DNA of 64,000 bases from Aquipuribacter sp042466345. GTDB lineage: Bacteria; Actinomycetota; Actinomycetes; Actinomycetales; JBBAYJ01. The notes under the pieces were generated by a model. It was given only the letters and a program-made list of their open reading frames with translations. It did no database searches and had not been told where the DNA came from. A program made the position numbers and the translations under genes. Below are positions 28,049 through 36,293 of the stretch, in pieces (the stretch's first letter is position 1; the number at the start of each line of letters is the position of its first letter). Location of the stretch: positions 3,286,001 to 3,350,000 of the forward strand of contig NZ_JAXHCD010000001.1 in NCBI RefSeq assembly GCF_042466345.1, written 5' to 3'.

Positions 28049-28164
28049 GGGCCGAGTCTGGCAGGAGCACCGGCCCGTTGCGGAACAGCGCACGCGACCG
28101 GCTCGTTGGCACCGGCAGGAGCGACGCCGGTACGCGGCGCGTGCCACGGAGAGGGGTACCTGAC

Positions 28165-28644
28165 ATGCTCGGTTTCTCGAGGTCGTCCGACCGCACCGGC
28201 GCCGACGAGGCGGCCGCGCCCGCCGAGGAGCAGGCCCGCTACCCCAAGGCCCGCACCGACGCGGAGTGGCGGGAGAAGCTGTCGCCGCAGGAGTACCAGG
28301 TGCTTCGCCTGGCCGGCACGGAGCGTGCGTTCACCGGTGAGTACACCGACACCAAGGACGTCGGGGTCTACTCCTGCCGCGCCTGCGGCACGGAGCTGTT
28401 CCGCAGCGAGCAGAAGTTCGAGAGCCACTGCGGCTGGCCGTCGTTCTACTCCGCCCTGGCCGGCGACGCCGTGGAGGAGATCACCGACACCTCCATGGGC
28501 ATGAGCCGGACCGAGGTCCGCTGCGCGGCCTGCGGCTCCCACCTGGGCCACGTCTTCGCGGGCGAGGGCTACGACACCCCGACCGACCTGCGCTACTGCA
28601 TCAACTCGATCAGCATGGACTTCCGGCCCGGCACCACCGCCTGA
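28165..28644 (+). CDS. msrB: Peptide-methionine (R)-S-oxide reductase
   Basis: A 159-residue MsrB from ATG 28165 (GGAGAGGGG about 9 nt upstream). A short N-terminal extension (about 35 residues) precedes SPQEYQVLRLAGTERAFTGEY. Zinc ligands are Cys 71, 74, 120 and 123 (CRAC and CAAC). The catalytic Cys is 145 in LRYCINS. It reduces the R-epimer of methionine sulfoxide in oxidised proteins. In actinomycetes msrB often neighbours hemQ, as here, though a chemoreceptor gene and elaA lie between. Confidence 0.97.
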   Translation: MLGFSRSSDRTGADEAAAPAEEQARYPKARTDAEWREKLSPQEYQVLRLAGTERAFTGEYTDTKDVGVYSCRACGTELFRSEQKFESHCGWPSFYSALAGDAVEEITDTSMGMSRTEVRCAACGSHLGHVFAGEGYDTPTDLRYCINSISMDFRPGTTA

Positions 28645-28651
28645 GCCCCGC

Positions 28652-30271
28652 TCAGACCCGGAAGCGGGCCACCTGGGAGCTCAGCCCGGTGGCCATCCGG
28701 GCCAGGTCGTCCACGGCGGCCCGGGTCTCCCGGGCCGCCTCGTCGGTGCTCTCCGCCGCCTCGGCCACCCCGGCGATCCCCGCGGCGATGTCGCCGGACC
28801 CGGCGGCGGCCTGCGACACCCCGCGCGACATCTCGGCCGTGACCGCCGTCTGCTCCTCGACCGCGGAGGTGATGGACACCTGCAGGTCGTTGATCGAGCC
28901 GATCACCTCGGCCAGGCGGGACAGCTGGTCGGTGGTGCTGGCGGTGCCCGCCTGGATGGCGCCCACCCGGGTGCCGATGTCCTCGGTCGCCTGACCGGTC
29001 TCGTGCGCCAGCTCCTTGACCTCGCTGGCCACCACGGCGAAGCCCTTGCCGGACTCCCCCGCCCGGGCGGCCTCGATCGTGGCGTTCAGGGCGAGCAGGT
29101 TGGTCTGCTCCGCGATCGAGGTGATGGCGGCGACCACGCTGCTGATCTGGTCGCCCGAGGACCCCAGCTCGGCCATGGTCCGCTCGGTGGCGGCCACCAC
29201 CTGGACGGCGTCGGCAGCGACCCGCGCCGCCTCGCCCGCCGCGCGGGCGATCTCGTCGATGGACGCGGTCATCTGCTCCGACCCGGCGGCCACGGTCTGC
29301 ACGTCGGAGGACACCCGGCCCGCGGCCTGCGACACCGCGGCGGCCTGCTCGGCGGAGCGCCGGGCCCCGGCCTCTATCTGCTGGGAGGACCGCGTCAGCT
29401 CCTCCGCCGCGGCTGCCAGCGCGTGCGCCCCGGCCGCCACCTCGGAGACCAGGCCCCGCATGGTCGTGGTCGCGCGGTCCAGCGCCTCGCACGTGAGGCC
29501 GACCTCGTCGGTGGCGGTCACGCCGGAGCGGACGGTCAGGTCACCGTCGGCCAGGGCGGTGGCGACGTCCTGGAGCCGTCGCAGCGGCCGGGTCAGCGAC
29601 CTGACCACCAGCCCCGCCAGCGTCAGCAGCAGCACCACGGCCGCAACCGTCGACATGAGCAGCACGGCCACCGCGGTGCGGCGCTGCTCGGCGACGTCGG
29701 CCTCGGCCGCCTCCGCGAAAGCGGTCACGGCGTCACCGACCTGGGGCAGCCGGGCCTCCAGGTCGTCGAACCCGACGAGGAACTCGGGGTAGGCCGCCCC
29801 GGCCGCGTCGACGTCGTCCTCGGCCAGCGCGACCAGGGCCTCGGCGCGGGCGAGGTAGTCGGTCACCCCCGGCATGACGTCGGCGACCGCGGCGTCCACG
29901 GCCGGGTCGAGGTCCGCGTCGGCCACGGCCGCCAGGCGGTCGGTCATCAGGGCGCCGTGCTCCTGCAGGTCGGCGGCGGCCACCGCGTACGCCGGCCCGC
30001 CGCTCTCCCGCATCGCCTGCAGCACGTCGGCGCGGACGGCGTCGTGCATCATGTCCGCCTCCAGGCCGGCCCGGGTGGCGTCCGCGGCGGCCAGCAGCTG
30101 GTGGCTGGTGCGCTCGGTCCCGAGCAGCCCGTCCATGCCGACGGCCCCGGCCACCACGGCGGCGAGCGCGGCGACCACGACGAGCGCGGCCATCCGGCTG
30201 CGGATGCTGCGGTCGGACAACCAGGCCATCGGCCCCCGGGCGGGGACCGCCTCGGTCGTGGTGCTGGACAT
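28652..30271 (-). CDS. Methyl-accepting chemotaxis protein
   Basis: A 539-residue chemoreceptor. Two helices, about 28-49 and 198-222, bracket a roughly 150-residue extracytoplasmic domain of four-helix-bundle type. A HAMP domain follows (LTRPLRRLQDVATALADGDL, within residues 225-275). The signalling tip is ITSIAEQTNLLALNATIE with GKGFAVVASEVKELA, matching classic receptors. No C-terminal CheR pentapeptide is visible. GAGGAG lies 7 nt before the ATG. A sigma-28-like promoter precedes it. No other chemotaxis or flagellar genes are in the window. Confidence 0.96.
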   Translation of the reverse strand: MSSTTTEAVPARGPMAWLSDRSIRSRMAALVVVAALAAVVAGAVGMDGLLGTERTSHQLLAAADATRAGLEADMMHDAVRADVLQAMRESGGPAYAVAAADLQEHGALMTDRLAAVADADLDPAVDAAVADVMPGVTDYLARAEALVALAEDDVDAAGAAYPEFLVGFDDLEARLPQVGDAVTAFAEAAEADVAEQRRTAVAVLLMSTVAAVVLLLTLAGLVVRSLTRPLRRLQDVATALADGDLTVRSGVTATDEVGLTCEALDRATTTMRGLVSEVAAGAHALAAAAEELTRSSQQIEAGARRSAEQAAAVSQAAGRVSSDVQTVAAGSEQMTASIDEIARAAGEAARVAADAVQVVAATERTMAELGSSGDQISSVVAAITSIAEQTNLLALNATIEAARAGESGKGFAVVASEVKELAHETGQATEDIGTRVGAIQAGTASTTDQLSRLAEVIGSINDLQVSITSAVEEQTAVTAEMSRGVSQAAAGSGDIAAGIAGVAEAAESTDEAARETRAAVDDLARMATGLSSQVARFRV

Positions 30272-30324
30272 GGTCGCTCCTCGGGGGACGGTGGGCCCCG
30301 CCCGCGCGGGTGGGGCCGGTCCGT

Positions 30325-30353
30325 GGATCGACGGCCCGACAGCCGACCTTGAC
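30325..30353 (-). promoter_or_regulatory. Sigma-28 (FliA/WhiG)-like promoter of the chemoreceptor gene
   Basis: On the minus strand GTCAAG (30353-30348), 15 bp, GTCGATCC (30332-30325). The pattern CTCAAG-N15-GCCGATGA is seen intact at 34902-34930, and this element keeps the spacing and 5 of 6 plus 5 of 8 bases. Predicted start is about 45 nt before the ATG. Confidence 0.5.
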
Positions 30354-30382
30354 CGCGGCGACCGGATCTCGGCCGGCCGGTC

Positions 30383-30388
30383 TACCCT
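30383..30388 (+). promoter_or_regulatory. -10 box of elaA, leaderless
   Basis: TACCCT ends 6 nt before the GTG at 30395, so transcription probably starts at the start codon. There is no ribosome-binding sequence. Confidence 0.42.
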
Positions 30389-30394
30389 GCGCCT

Positions 30395-30844
30395 GTGACG
30401 CACGTGCTGGCCCGGGCGGGCATCGAGGACCTGGCCGCGCGGCAGCTGTACGAGCTGCTGCGGCTGCGGAGCGAGGTGTTCGTGGTGGAGCAGGACTGCG
30501 TCTACCCCGACCTGGACGGGCGGGACCTGGAGGCGGGCACCGAGCACCGCTGGGCCCACGAGGCCGACCGGCCGGAGCAGGTGCTGGCCTACCTGCGGGT
30601 GCTCGTGGACCCCGGGGCGAGGCGGATCGGGCGGGTCGTCACCAGCCCGGCCGCGCGCGGTCGCGGGCTGGCGGGCGAGCTGGTGGCCGCCGTGGTGACC
30701 GAGCACGGCCCGGGCACCCGGCTGGTGCTGGACGCCCAGAGCCACCTGGCCGACTGGTACGCCCGGTTCGGCTTCGGCCGCGACGGCGACGACTTCGTCG
30801 AGGACGGCATCCCGCACACGCCGATGGCCCGCCCCGCCGGCTGA
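30395..30844 (+). CDS. elaA: GNAT acetyltransferase, ElaA family
   Basis: A 149-residue GNAT protein. YELLRLRSEVFVVEQDCVYPDLDGRDLE (first half of the domain) is diagnostic of ElaA, and IGRVVTSPAARGRGLAG holds the acetyl-CoA loop with the R/Q-x-x-G-x-G/A pattern (ARGRGLA). It ends GFGRDGDDFVEDGIPHTPM, also family-typical. The acceptor is not known. The gene lies between divergent chemoreceptor and convergent hemQ genes. Confidence 0.92.
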   Translation: MTHVLARAGIEDLAARQLYELLRLRSEVFVVEQDCVYPDLDGRDLEAGTEHRWAHEADRPEQVLAYLRVLVDPGARRIGRVVTSPAARGRGLAGELVAAVVTEHGPGTRLVLDAQSHLADWYARFGFGRDGDDFVEDGIPHTPMARPAG

Positions 30845-30857
30845 GCGGGAGGGCGCC

Positions 30858-31574
30858 TCAGGGCAGGGTCTGCACCAGCGCGTCGAGGTCCGCCCGGGGC
30901 CCGGTGAAGAACGGCAGCTCCTCGCGGACGTGGCGCCGCGCCTCGGTGGCCCGCAGGTCGCGCATCAGGTCGACGATGCGGTGCAGCTCGTCGGCCTCGA
31001 ACGCCAGCAGCCACTCGTAGTCGCCGAGGGCGAAGGACGACACCGTGTTGGCGCGGACGTCCGGGTAGGGCCGGGCGGCCTTGCCGTGGTCGATGAGCAT
31101 CTGGCGCCGCTCGTCCTCGGGCAGCAGGTACCACTCGTAGCTGCGCACGAACGGGTAGACGCAGCAGTACCCCCGCGGGTCCTCCCCCGCCATGAACGCC
31201 GGCACGTGCCCGCGGTTGAACTCGGCCGGCCGGTGCAGGCCCATGACCGACCACACCGGCGAGAGGTGCCGGCCCAGGCCGCTGCGGCGAAGGGCGTGGT
31301 AAGCGGCCTGCACCGTCTCCACCCGGGGCGCGTGCCACCAGACCATCAGGTCGGCGTCCGCGCTCATCCCGCCCAGGTCGTACCAGCCCCGCACCACCAG
31401 GTCCTGCTCGGCCTGCAGCGGGGCCAGGGCCTGCTCCACCTCGGCGACCAGACCGGCCCGGTCGCCGCCCGGCAGCGCCTCGGTGGAGGCGAACACCGAC
31501 CAGGCCGTGTACCGGATGGTCGCGTTGATGGAGTCGGCGGCGGCCTGGGCCTCGGGGGTGTCGTGGTGGCTCAT
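30858..31574 (-). CDS. hemQ: Coproheme decarboxylase
   Basis: A 238-residue chlorite-dismutase-fold protein. Tyr 140 in VYPFVRSYEWYLL matches the catalytic tyrosine region and His 163 (IDHGKAARPYP) the proximal ligand of actinobacterial HemQ. The Asp-rich start and C-terminal LPFFTG ending fit. It decarboxylates coproheme to haem b in the coproporphyrin pathway. It lies 45 bp after hemY and belongs to the hemE-hemY-hemQ operon. Confidence 0.97.
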   Translation of the reverse strand: MSHHDTPEAQAAADSINATIRYTAWSVFASTEALPGGDRAGLVAEVEQALAPLQAEQDLVVRGWYDLGGMSADADLMVWWHAPRVETVQAAYHALRRSGLGRHLSPVWSVMGLHRPAEFNRGHVPAFMAGEDPRGYCCVYPFVRSYEWYLLPEDERRQMLIDHGKAARPYPDVRANTVSSFALGDYEWLLAFEADELHRIVDLMRDLRATEARRHVREELPFFTGPRADLDALVQTLP

Positions 31575-31619
31575 GGGCCCAGTATCCCGCCGGGGCCCGG
31601 TTCGCGGCGGACCGGGGCC

Positions 31620-33098
31620 TCAAGCCAGGACGGCCGCCGCGGCGGACCGGCCCGACCCGATGCACGCGGGCACGCCCACCCCGTCGAGCCACGCCCCGGC
31701 GACGGCGAGGCCTGGGACGGCGGCCACCTCGGCGCGGACGGCGGCCACCCGGGCGTGGTGCCCGACGGTCTGCTGCGGCAGCGCCCCGCCCCAGCGGACC
31801 ACCTCGGCCGCCGACACGTCGGGCTCGCCCTGGAGGCCGTCCACGGCCAGCAGCGTCCGCAGGTCGCGGCGGGCCAGCGCGACCAGGTCCGCGTCGGCCA
31901 GGTGCAGCACGTCCTGCTCGCCGCGCCGGCCGTAGGACACGCGCACCAGCTGACGGTCGGGGACGGCCTCGGCGAGCCAGTCCCACTTGCGGCTGCTGAA
32001 CGTGACGGCCTTGGCCCGGACCCCGGCCGCAGCCGCCTCCCCCGGGGGGACCAGCAGGCCTGAGCGCAGCGGCACCGGCGAGCGCAGCGCCAGCGCGACG
32101 ACACCGACCGAGACCACCGGGACCTCGGCCAGCTGCTCGGCGGCGCCCGGCACCGGGCCGGCCAGCAGCCGGCGGGCCGGGACCACGGGCAGGGCGAGCA
32201 CGACCGCGTCCGCGGCCAGCGTCCCGACGCCGGTGCCCGCCTTGGCGTCGGCGGGCGAGCCGTGCACCGACCAGCCGGACGCGGTCCGCCGGACCTCGTG
32301 CACCAGGCACCCCGTACGTACCTCGGCTCCGTCGCGGCGCAGCCGGTCGACGGCCGTGGCGACCAGCCGGGCCATGCCGCCCCGCAGGCCCGTGAAGACC
32401 GGCGCCCCCGGCACCGCCGCCGCCCCGGCCGCCGCCACGGCGTCGGCGAACGGCCGGCCGGCGCGCCACGCCTGCCACAGGGCGGGCACGGTGGAGCGCA
32501 GCGACAGCTCCTCGGTCAGCCCGGCGTGCACCCCGCCCAGCAGCGGCTCGACCAGCACGTCGAGCACGGCCCGGCCCGCCTCGGCCACGACGGCCTCGGC
32601 CACGCTGACGTCCTCGGCCGCGCCCCCGCCCCCGGCTCCGGCGTGCGCCCCGGCCCCCGCCCCGCCACCGCCACCGCCACCGGTCGACGACCCGTCCCGG
32701 GCCCGGGCGGCCATGGCCGCCCGGGTCAGCGCCACCTCCTCCGGGCGCAGCGCCACCGCCAGGTCCGTGGCGTCACCGGGCACGCCCATGACGGTGCCCC
32801 CGGGCAGGGCGCGCACCCCGTCGCGGCGCCAGACCGCCGGCCGGGCGCTGCTGGGGCTGACGAGCTCGTCGCCCAGACCGAGGCGGTGCACCAGGTCGAC
32901 GCCCTCGGGCCGGCGGGCCAGCAGGGCCTCGACGCCCACGTCCAGGGGCGCACCCGCCAGCCCGCCGCGGCGGACCAGGCCGCCGGCGACCGGGCCGGCC
33001 TCGAGCACCGTGACCCGCGCCCCGGCCCGCACGAGGTCCAGCGCGGCGGCCAGGCCGCTGGCCCCGCCGCCGACCACGACCACGTGCTGCGGCCTCAT
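31620..33098 (-). CDS. hemY: Coproporphyrinogen III/protoporphyrinogen oxidase
   Basis: A 492-residue FAD protein. The N-terminal dinucleotide loop VVVVGGGASGLAAALDL starts at residue 6. The C-terminal AGAWLDGVGVPACIGSG is the family FAD-binding end. Residues about 135-160 are a Gly/Ala-rich insertion (GGGGGGGAGAGAHAGAG), which is a low-complexity expansion and not usual. It oxidises coproporphyrinogen III to coproporphyrin III. Its ATG overlaps the hemE stop (ATGA). The name cgoX is also used. Confidence 0.95.
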   Translation of the reverse strand: MRPQHVVVVGGGASGLAAALDLVRAGARVTVLEAGPVAGGLVRRGGLAGAPLDVGVEALLARRPEGVDLVHRLGLGDELVSPSSARPAVWRRDGVRALPGGTVMGVPGDATDLAVALRPEEVALTRAAMAARARDGSSTGGGGGGGAGAGAHAGAGGGGAAEDVSVAEAVVAEAGRAVLDVLVEPLLGGVHAGLTEELSLRSTVPALWQAWRAGRPFADAVAAAGAAAVPGAPVFTGLRGGMARLVATAVDRLRRDGAEVRTGCLVHEVRRTASGWSVHGSPADAKAGTGVGTLAADAVVLALPVVPARRLLAGPVPGAAEQLAEVPVVSVGVVALALRSPVPLRSGLLVPPGEAAAAGVRAKAVTFSSRKWDWLAEAVPDRQLVRVSYGRRGEQDVLHLADADLVALARRDLRTLLAVDGLQGEPDVSAAEVVRWGGALPQQTVGHHARVAAVRAEVAAVPGLAVAGAWLDGVGVPACIGSGRSAAAAVLA

Positions 33099-34159
33099 GC
33101 GTCCCGTCGCTCCCGCAGGGCCTGCGTCTCGGCCGTCCGGTCGAAGCCGTGGACCAGGTCGACCAGCCGGGCCAGCTGGTCAGGGTCGGTGGCCGGCAGC
33201 ACGCCGTGGCCGAGGTTGAACACGTGGCCGGGCGCGGCCAGGCCCGCCCGCAGCACCTCGGTGGCCTTGTCCGCCACCACGGGCCACGGCGCCAGAAGCA
33301 GCGCCGGGTCGAGGTTGCCCTGCACCGGCCGCGGGGTCCCGGCGGCCTCCAGCCGGGCCAGCGCCTCGTCCAGACCGAGGTGGGCGTCGACGCCGACCAC
33401 GTCGGCGCCCGCGGCGGCCAGGGCGGGCAGCAGGTCCTGGGTGCCCGTGCCGAAGTGGATCCGCGGCACGTCGGTGACCTTCGCCAGCACCCGGGCCGAG
33501 TGCGGCGCCACGAAGCGCTCGTAGTCGCGGCGCGACAGCGCGCCCGCCCAGGAGTCGAACAGCTGCACCGCGGCCGCCCCGGCGTCGACCTGCACCCGCA
33601 GGAACCGGGCGGTGATGTCGCCCACGGCCTCCAGCAGCGCCGCGAACAGGCCGGGGTCGGCGTGCATCATCGACTTGGTCGCCGCGTGGTCCCGGCTCGG
33701 GCCGCCCTCGACCAGGTAGCTGGCCAGCGTGAACGGGGCCCCGGCGAACCCGAGCAGCGGGGTCTCGCCCAGCTCGGCCCGGGTCAGCCGCACGGCCTCG
33801 GCCAGGAACCCGAGGTCCGCTGGCGGCAGCGCGGCCAGGGCGTCCACGTCGGCCGCCGTGCGCACCGGCGCGCCCATGACCGGCCCGGTGCCGGGGACGA
33901 TGTCCACGTCGACGCCGGCCGCGTGCAGCGGCACGACGATGTCGCTGTAGAGCACGGCCGCGTCGACGCCGTAGCGGCGGACCGGCTGCAGGGTGATCTC
34001 CGCGACCAGCTCGGGCGTGCGGCAGGCCTGCAGCATGGCCGTGCTGCCGCGGGCGACCTTGTACTCCGGCAGCGAGCGGCCGGCCTGCCGCATGAACCAC
34101 ACCGGGGTGCGCTCGACGGGCTCGCCTCGGGCGGCGCGGACCAGGTCGGGGGTGCTCAC
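33095..34159 (-). CDS. hemE: Uroporphyrinogen decarboxylase
   Basis: A 354-residue enzyme of the usual length. PVWFMRQAGRSLPEY holds Arg 24 and Arg 28, and VLYSDIVVP holds Asp 73, the catalytic acid. GFAGAPFTLASYLVEGG is the second family signature. It removes four carboxylates from uroporphyrinogen III to give coproporphyrinogen III. Starts with GTG; first gene of the haem operon, divergent from the DUF3000 gene over 88 bp. Confidence 0.97.
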   Translation of the reverse strand: MSTPDLVRAARGEPVERTPVWFMRQAGRSLPEYKVARGSTAMLQACRTPELVAEITLQPVRRYGVDAAVLYSDIVVPLHAAGVDVDIVPGTGPVMGAPVRTAADVDALAALPPADLGFLAEAVRLTRAELGETPLLGFAGAPFTLASYLVEGGPSRDHAATKSMMHADPGLFAALLEAVGDITARFLRVQVDAGAAAVQLFDSWAGALSRRDYERFVAPHSARVLAKVTDVPRIHFGTGTQDLLPALAAAGADVVGVDAHLGLDEALARLEAAGTPRPVQGNLDPALLLAPWPVVADKATEVLRAGLAAPGHVFNLGHGVLPATDPDQLARLVDLVHGFDRTAETQALRERRDA

Positions 34160-34235
34160 GTCCCGATGGTGTCACCTGCCCGCAGCCGGCCCGGACACGC
34201 CCGGGCCGTACCGCCGCTGGGCCCCGTGCGCGACC

Positions 34236-34241
34236 TACTCT
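34236..34241 (+). promoter_or_regulatory. -10 box of the DUF3000 gene, leaderless
   Basis: TACTCT ends 6 nt before the GTG at 34248, so the mRNA is probably leaderless. This choice favours GTG 34248 over 34245. Confidence 0.42.
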
Positions 34242-34247
34242 GCCGTG

Positions 34248-34853
34248 GTGACCTCCATCCGGTCCTCGGCGTCGTCGTCCGCCGTGTTCGACGAGGCGGT
34301 GGCCGCGCTGCGCCGGGTCCAGGTGCGCCCCGAGGTCCGGCTCGACGAGATCCCCGCGCCGCGCCGGGTGGCCCCGTTCGCCCACGCCGTCGAGGGTCAC
34401 GTGGACCTCTCCTCGCTGCGCGCGACGGACGACGACGAGGACGGGGACGACGCCGAGGAGGCCGGCGGGCGGTTCGTGCTGCTGCACGACCCCGACCGGC
34501 CCGAGGCGTGGGGCGGTGACCTGCGGGTGATCGCCCTGGTCAAGGCCGTCGTGGAGCCGGAGCTGGCCGAGGACCCGATGCTGGCCGACGTCGCCTGGGC
34601 CTGGCTCGGGGAGGCGCTGGTGGCCCCGGACGCCCCGGCGCACCGGCTGGGCGGCACCGTCACCCGGGTGGTGTCGGAGAGCTTCGGGTCGCTGTCGGAC
34701 CGGCCCGCCGCGATCCAGGTGGAGCTGCGCGCGTCGTGGACCCCGCTGGGCCCGCTGGAGGCGCAGCTGGGCGCCTGGGCGGACGTGCTGTGCCGGCTGG
34801 CCGGGCTGCCGCCGCTGCCCGCCGGCGTCAGCGCCCTGCCCCGCCGCCGCTGA
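34248..34853 (+). CDS. DUF3000 family protein
   Basis: A 201-residue acidic protein of a family confined to actinobacteria. FDEAVAALRRVQVRPEV near the start and EAQLGAWADVLCRLAGLPPLP at the end are the recognisable blocks; a run of Asp and Glu lies between (DDDEDGDDAEEAGG). No catalytic motif or membrane helix is seen. The gene is nearly always next to hemE or rnd in actinomycetes, which suggests a housekeeping role. Function unknown. Confidence 0.85.
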   Translation: MTSIRSSASSSAVFDEAVAALRRVQVRPEVRLDEIPAPRRVAPFAHAVEGHVDLSSLRATDDDEDGDDAEEAGGRFVLLHDPDRPEAWGGDLRVIALVKAVVEPELAEDPMLADVAWAWLGEALVAPDAPAHRLGGTVTRVVSESFGSLSDRPAAIQVELRASWTPLGPLEAQLGAWADVLCRLAGLPPLPAGVSALPRRR

Positions 34854-34901
34854 CCCGGACGTCGCGTCGCCCGTCGTCCCGTCGTCCCGTCGCACGCGGT
34901 C

Positions 34902-34930
34902 CTCAAGGTCGCGCTCCGCTGCGCCGATGA
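34902..34930 (+). promoter_or_regulatory. Sigma-28 (FliA/WhiG)-like promoter of the LuxR gene
   Basis: CTCAAG at 34902-34907, exactly 15 bp, and GCCGATGA at 34923-34930. This matches the flagellar/WhiG consensus (TAAA or CTCAA, N15, GCCGATAA). It lies 46 bp before the ATG of the pseudo-receiver regulator. Confidence 0.6.
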
Positions 34931-34976
34931 GCCATTCGGTGAGGCAGACGCCTGCCACCGGACGAGGAGGCACCCC

Positions 34977-35573
34977 ATGACCACCGTGGTCGAGCGCGCT
35001 CGGATCCCCCTGACCCGGGGGCGGTTCCACGCCGCCGTCGTCGCGGGCTCCCCCGGCCTGCGCGAGTCGCTGGCGCGGGTCCTCACCTCGCTGGGGGCCG
35101 CGGACGTCACCACCGTCGGCCTCGCCGAGGAGGCGCGCTCGCTGGGGCGCGGCACCCCCACGTCGCTGGTCGTCGTGGAGTGCCAGCTGCCCGACGGCTC
35201 CGGCATCGCCGCGGTGGAGACGCTGCGCTCGATGGGCTGGACCCGCACGGTCCTGCTGTCGCAGTCGACCGACCCCTTCACCGTGCGCGGTGCCCTGATG
35301 GCCGGCGCGCGGTGCTTCCTGGTCACCAACCGGCCCACGACCCCGACCGGCCAGCCCGGTCACGTGGACCCGGGCGTCGAGCAGCTGTCGGCGCGCGAGG
35401 TCGAGGTGCTGGCCCTGGTCGCGGACGGTCGCTCCAACAAGGAGGTCGGCGAGTCGCTCGGCCTGTCCGCCCTCACCGTCAAGAGCCACCTGGCCCGGAT
35501 CGCCCGCAAGCTGGGCACGGGCGACCGCGCCGAGATGGTCGCCATGGCCATGCGGGCCGGCGCCGTTACCTGA
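34977..35573 (+). CDS. LuxR-type regulator with degenerate receiver domain
   Basis: A 198-residue protein. The C-terminal LuxR helix-turn-helix is intact (LSAREVEVLALVADGRSN and LTVKSHLARIARKL). The receiver is degenerate: the acidic pair is replaced (VVAGSPGLRE), the phospho-acceptor position is Glu 68 in VVVECQLPDGSG, and the conserved Lys is missing (ARCFLVTNRP). It therefore cannot be phosphorylated in the usual way, and Glu may mimic the active state. A strong ribosome site GAGGAGG precedes the ATG. The order DUF3000-LuxR-rnd is common in actinomycetes. A sigma-28-like promoter links it to motility or development (inference). Confidence 0.86.
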   Translation: MTTVVERARIPLTRGRFHAAVVAGSPGLRESLARVLTSLGAADVTTVGLAEEARSLGRGTPTSLVVVECQLPDGSGIAAVETLRSMGWTRTVLLSQSTDPFTVRGALMAGARCFLVTNRPTTPTGQPGHVDPGVEQLSAREVEVLALVADGRSNKEVGESLGLSALTVKSHLARIARKLGTGDRAEMVAMAMRAGAVT

Positions 35574-35632
35574 GCGTCCCGGGACGCCGCCGCGGCACGC
35601 CCGGACCCCCCTCGGCGGAGGCCGCGCGGGGC

Positions 35633-35638
35633 TAGAGT
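35633..35638 (+). promoter_or_regulatory. -10 box of the Crp/Fnr gene, leaderless
   Basis: TAGAGT ends 7 nt before the GTG at 35646. No ribosome-binding sequence lies between. Confidence 0.45.
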
Positions 35639-35645
35639 CAGCAGC

Positions 35646-36293
35646 GTGCCGCAGGACCCGTTCTCGGGGCTCGCCGACGACGAGCGCACCGCCGTGCTGG
35701 CCCGGATGCGGCCGCGGTCCTACGCCGCGGGCACGCTGGTCTTCCTCGAGGGGCAGGCCGGTGACGGGCTGCACGTCATGACCTCCGGGCACGTGATGGT
35801 GCGGCGCAGCACCGACGACGGCGACCTGGTCTCGCTCACGGTGCTGGGCGCCGGGGACTCCTTCGGGGAGCTGGCCCTGCTCGCACCGCACGCGCGGCGC
35901 ACCGCCGACGTCGTCGCCCTGGACGAGGTCACCACCCTCGTGCTGATGCGCAAGGACCTCGACCTGCTGCGCGCCCGCTACCCGCGCCTGGACCGGGGGC
36001 TGCTGCTCGTGCTCGTCACGCAGGTGGAGCGCCTCAGCGAGCAGGTGCTGCAGGCCCTGCACACCCCCGTCGAGCAGCGTGTCGTGCAGACCCTGCTGCG
36101 CCTGGCCGGGCTGTACGCCAGCGGCGACGGGCCCGTCACCATCCCGATCCGGCAGGAGGACATCGCCTCCATGGCCGGCACCAGCCGCCCCACCGTCAAC
36201 CGGCTGGCGCGGCGGCTGGAGGTCGAGGGCGTCCTGCGGCTTGGTCGCGGCCGGACCGTGGTCCTCGACCGCGACCGCCTGGCCCGCTCGTGA
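35646..36293 (+). CDS. Crp/Fnr-family transcriptional regulator
   Basis: A 215-residue regulator. The cyclic-nucleotide-binding fold covers about residues 5-120 (LVFLEGQAGDGLHVMTSGHV and GDSFGELALLAPHARRTADV, the latter resembling the phosphate-binding cassette with FGELALL). A dimer helix follows, and the helix-turn-helix reads IASMAGTSRPTVNRLARRL. The GTG at 36290 of the cyclase overlaps its stop codon, so it probably binds cAMP or another cyclic nucleotide made by that cyclase. No Fnr-type N-terminal cysteines are present. Confidence 0.94.
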   Translation: MPQDPFSGLADDERTAVLARMRPRSYAAGTLVFLEGQAGDGLHVMTSGHVMVRRSTDDGDLVSLTVLGAGDSFGELALLAPHARRTADVVALDEVTTLVLMRKDLDLLRARYPRLDRGLLLVLVTQVERLSEQVLQALHTPVEQRVVQTLLRLAGLYASGDGPVTIPIRQEDIASMAGTSRPTVNRLARRLEVEGVLRLGRGRTVVLDRDRLARS

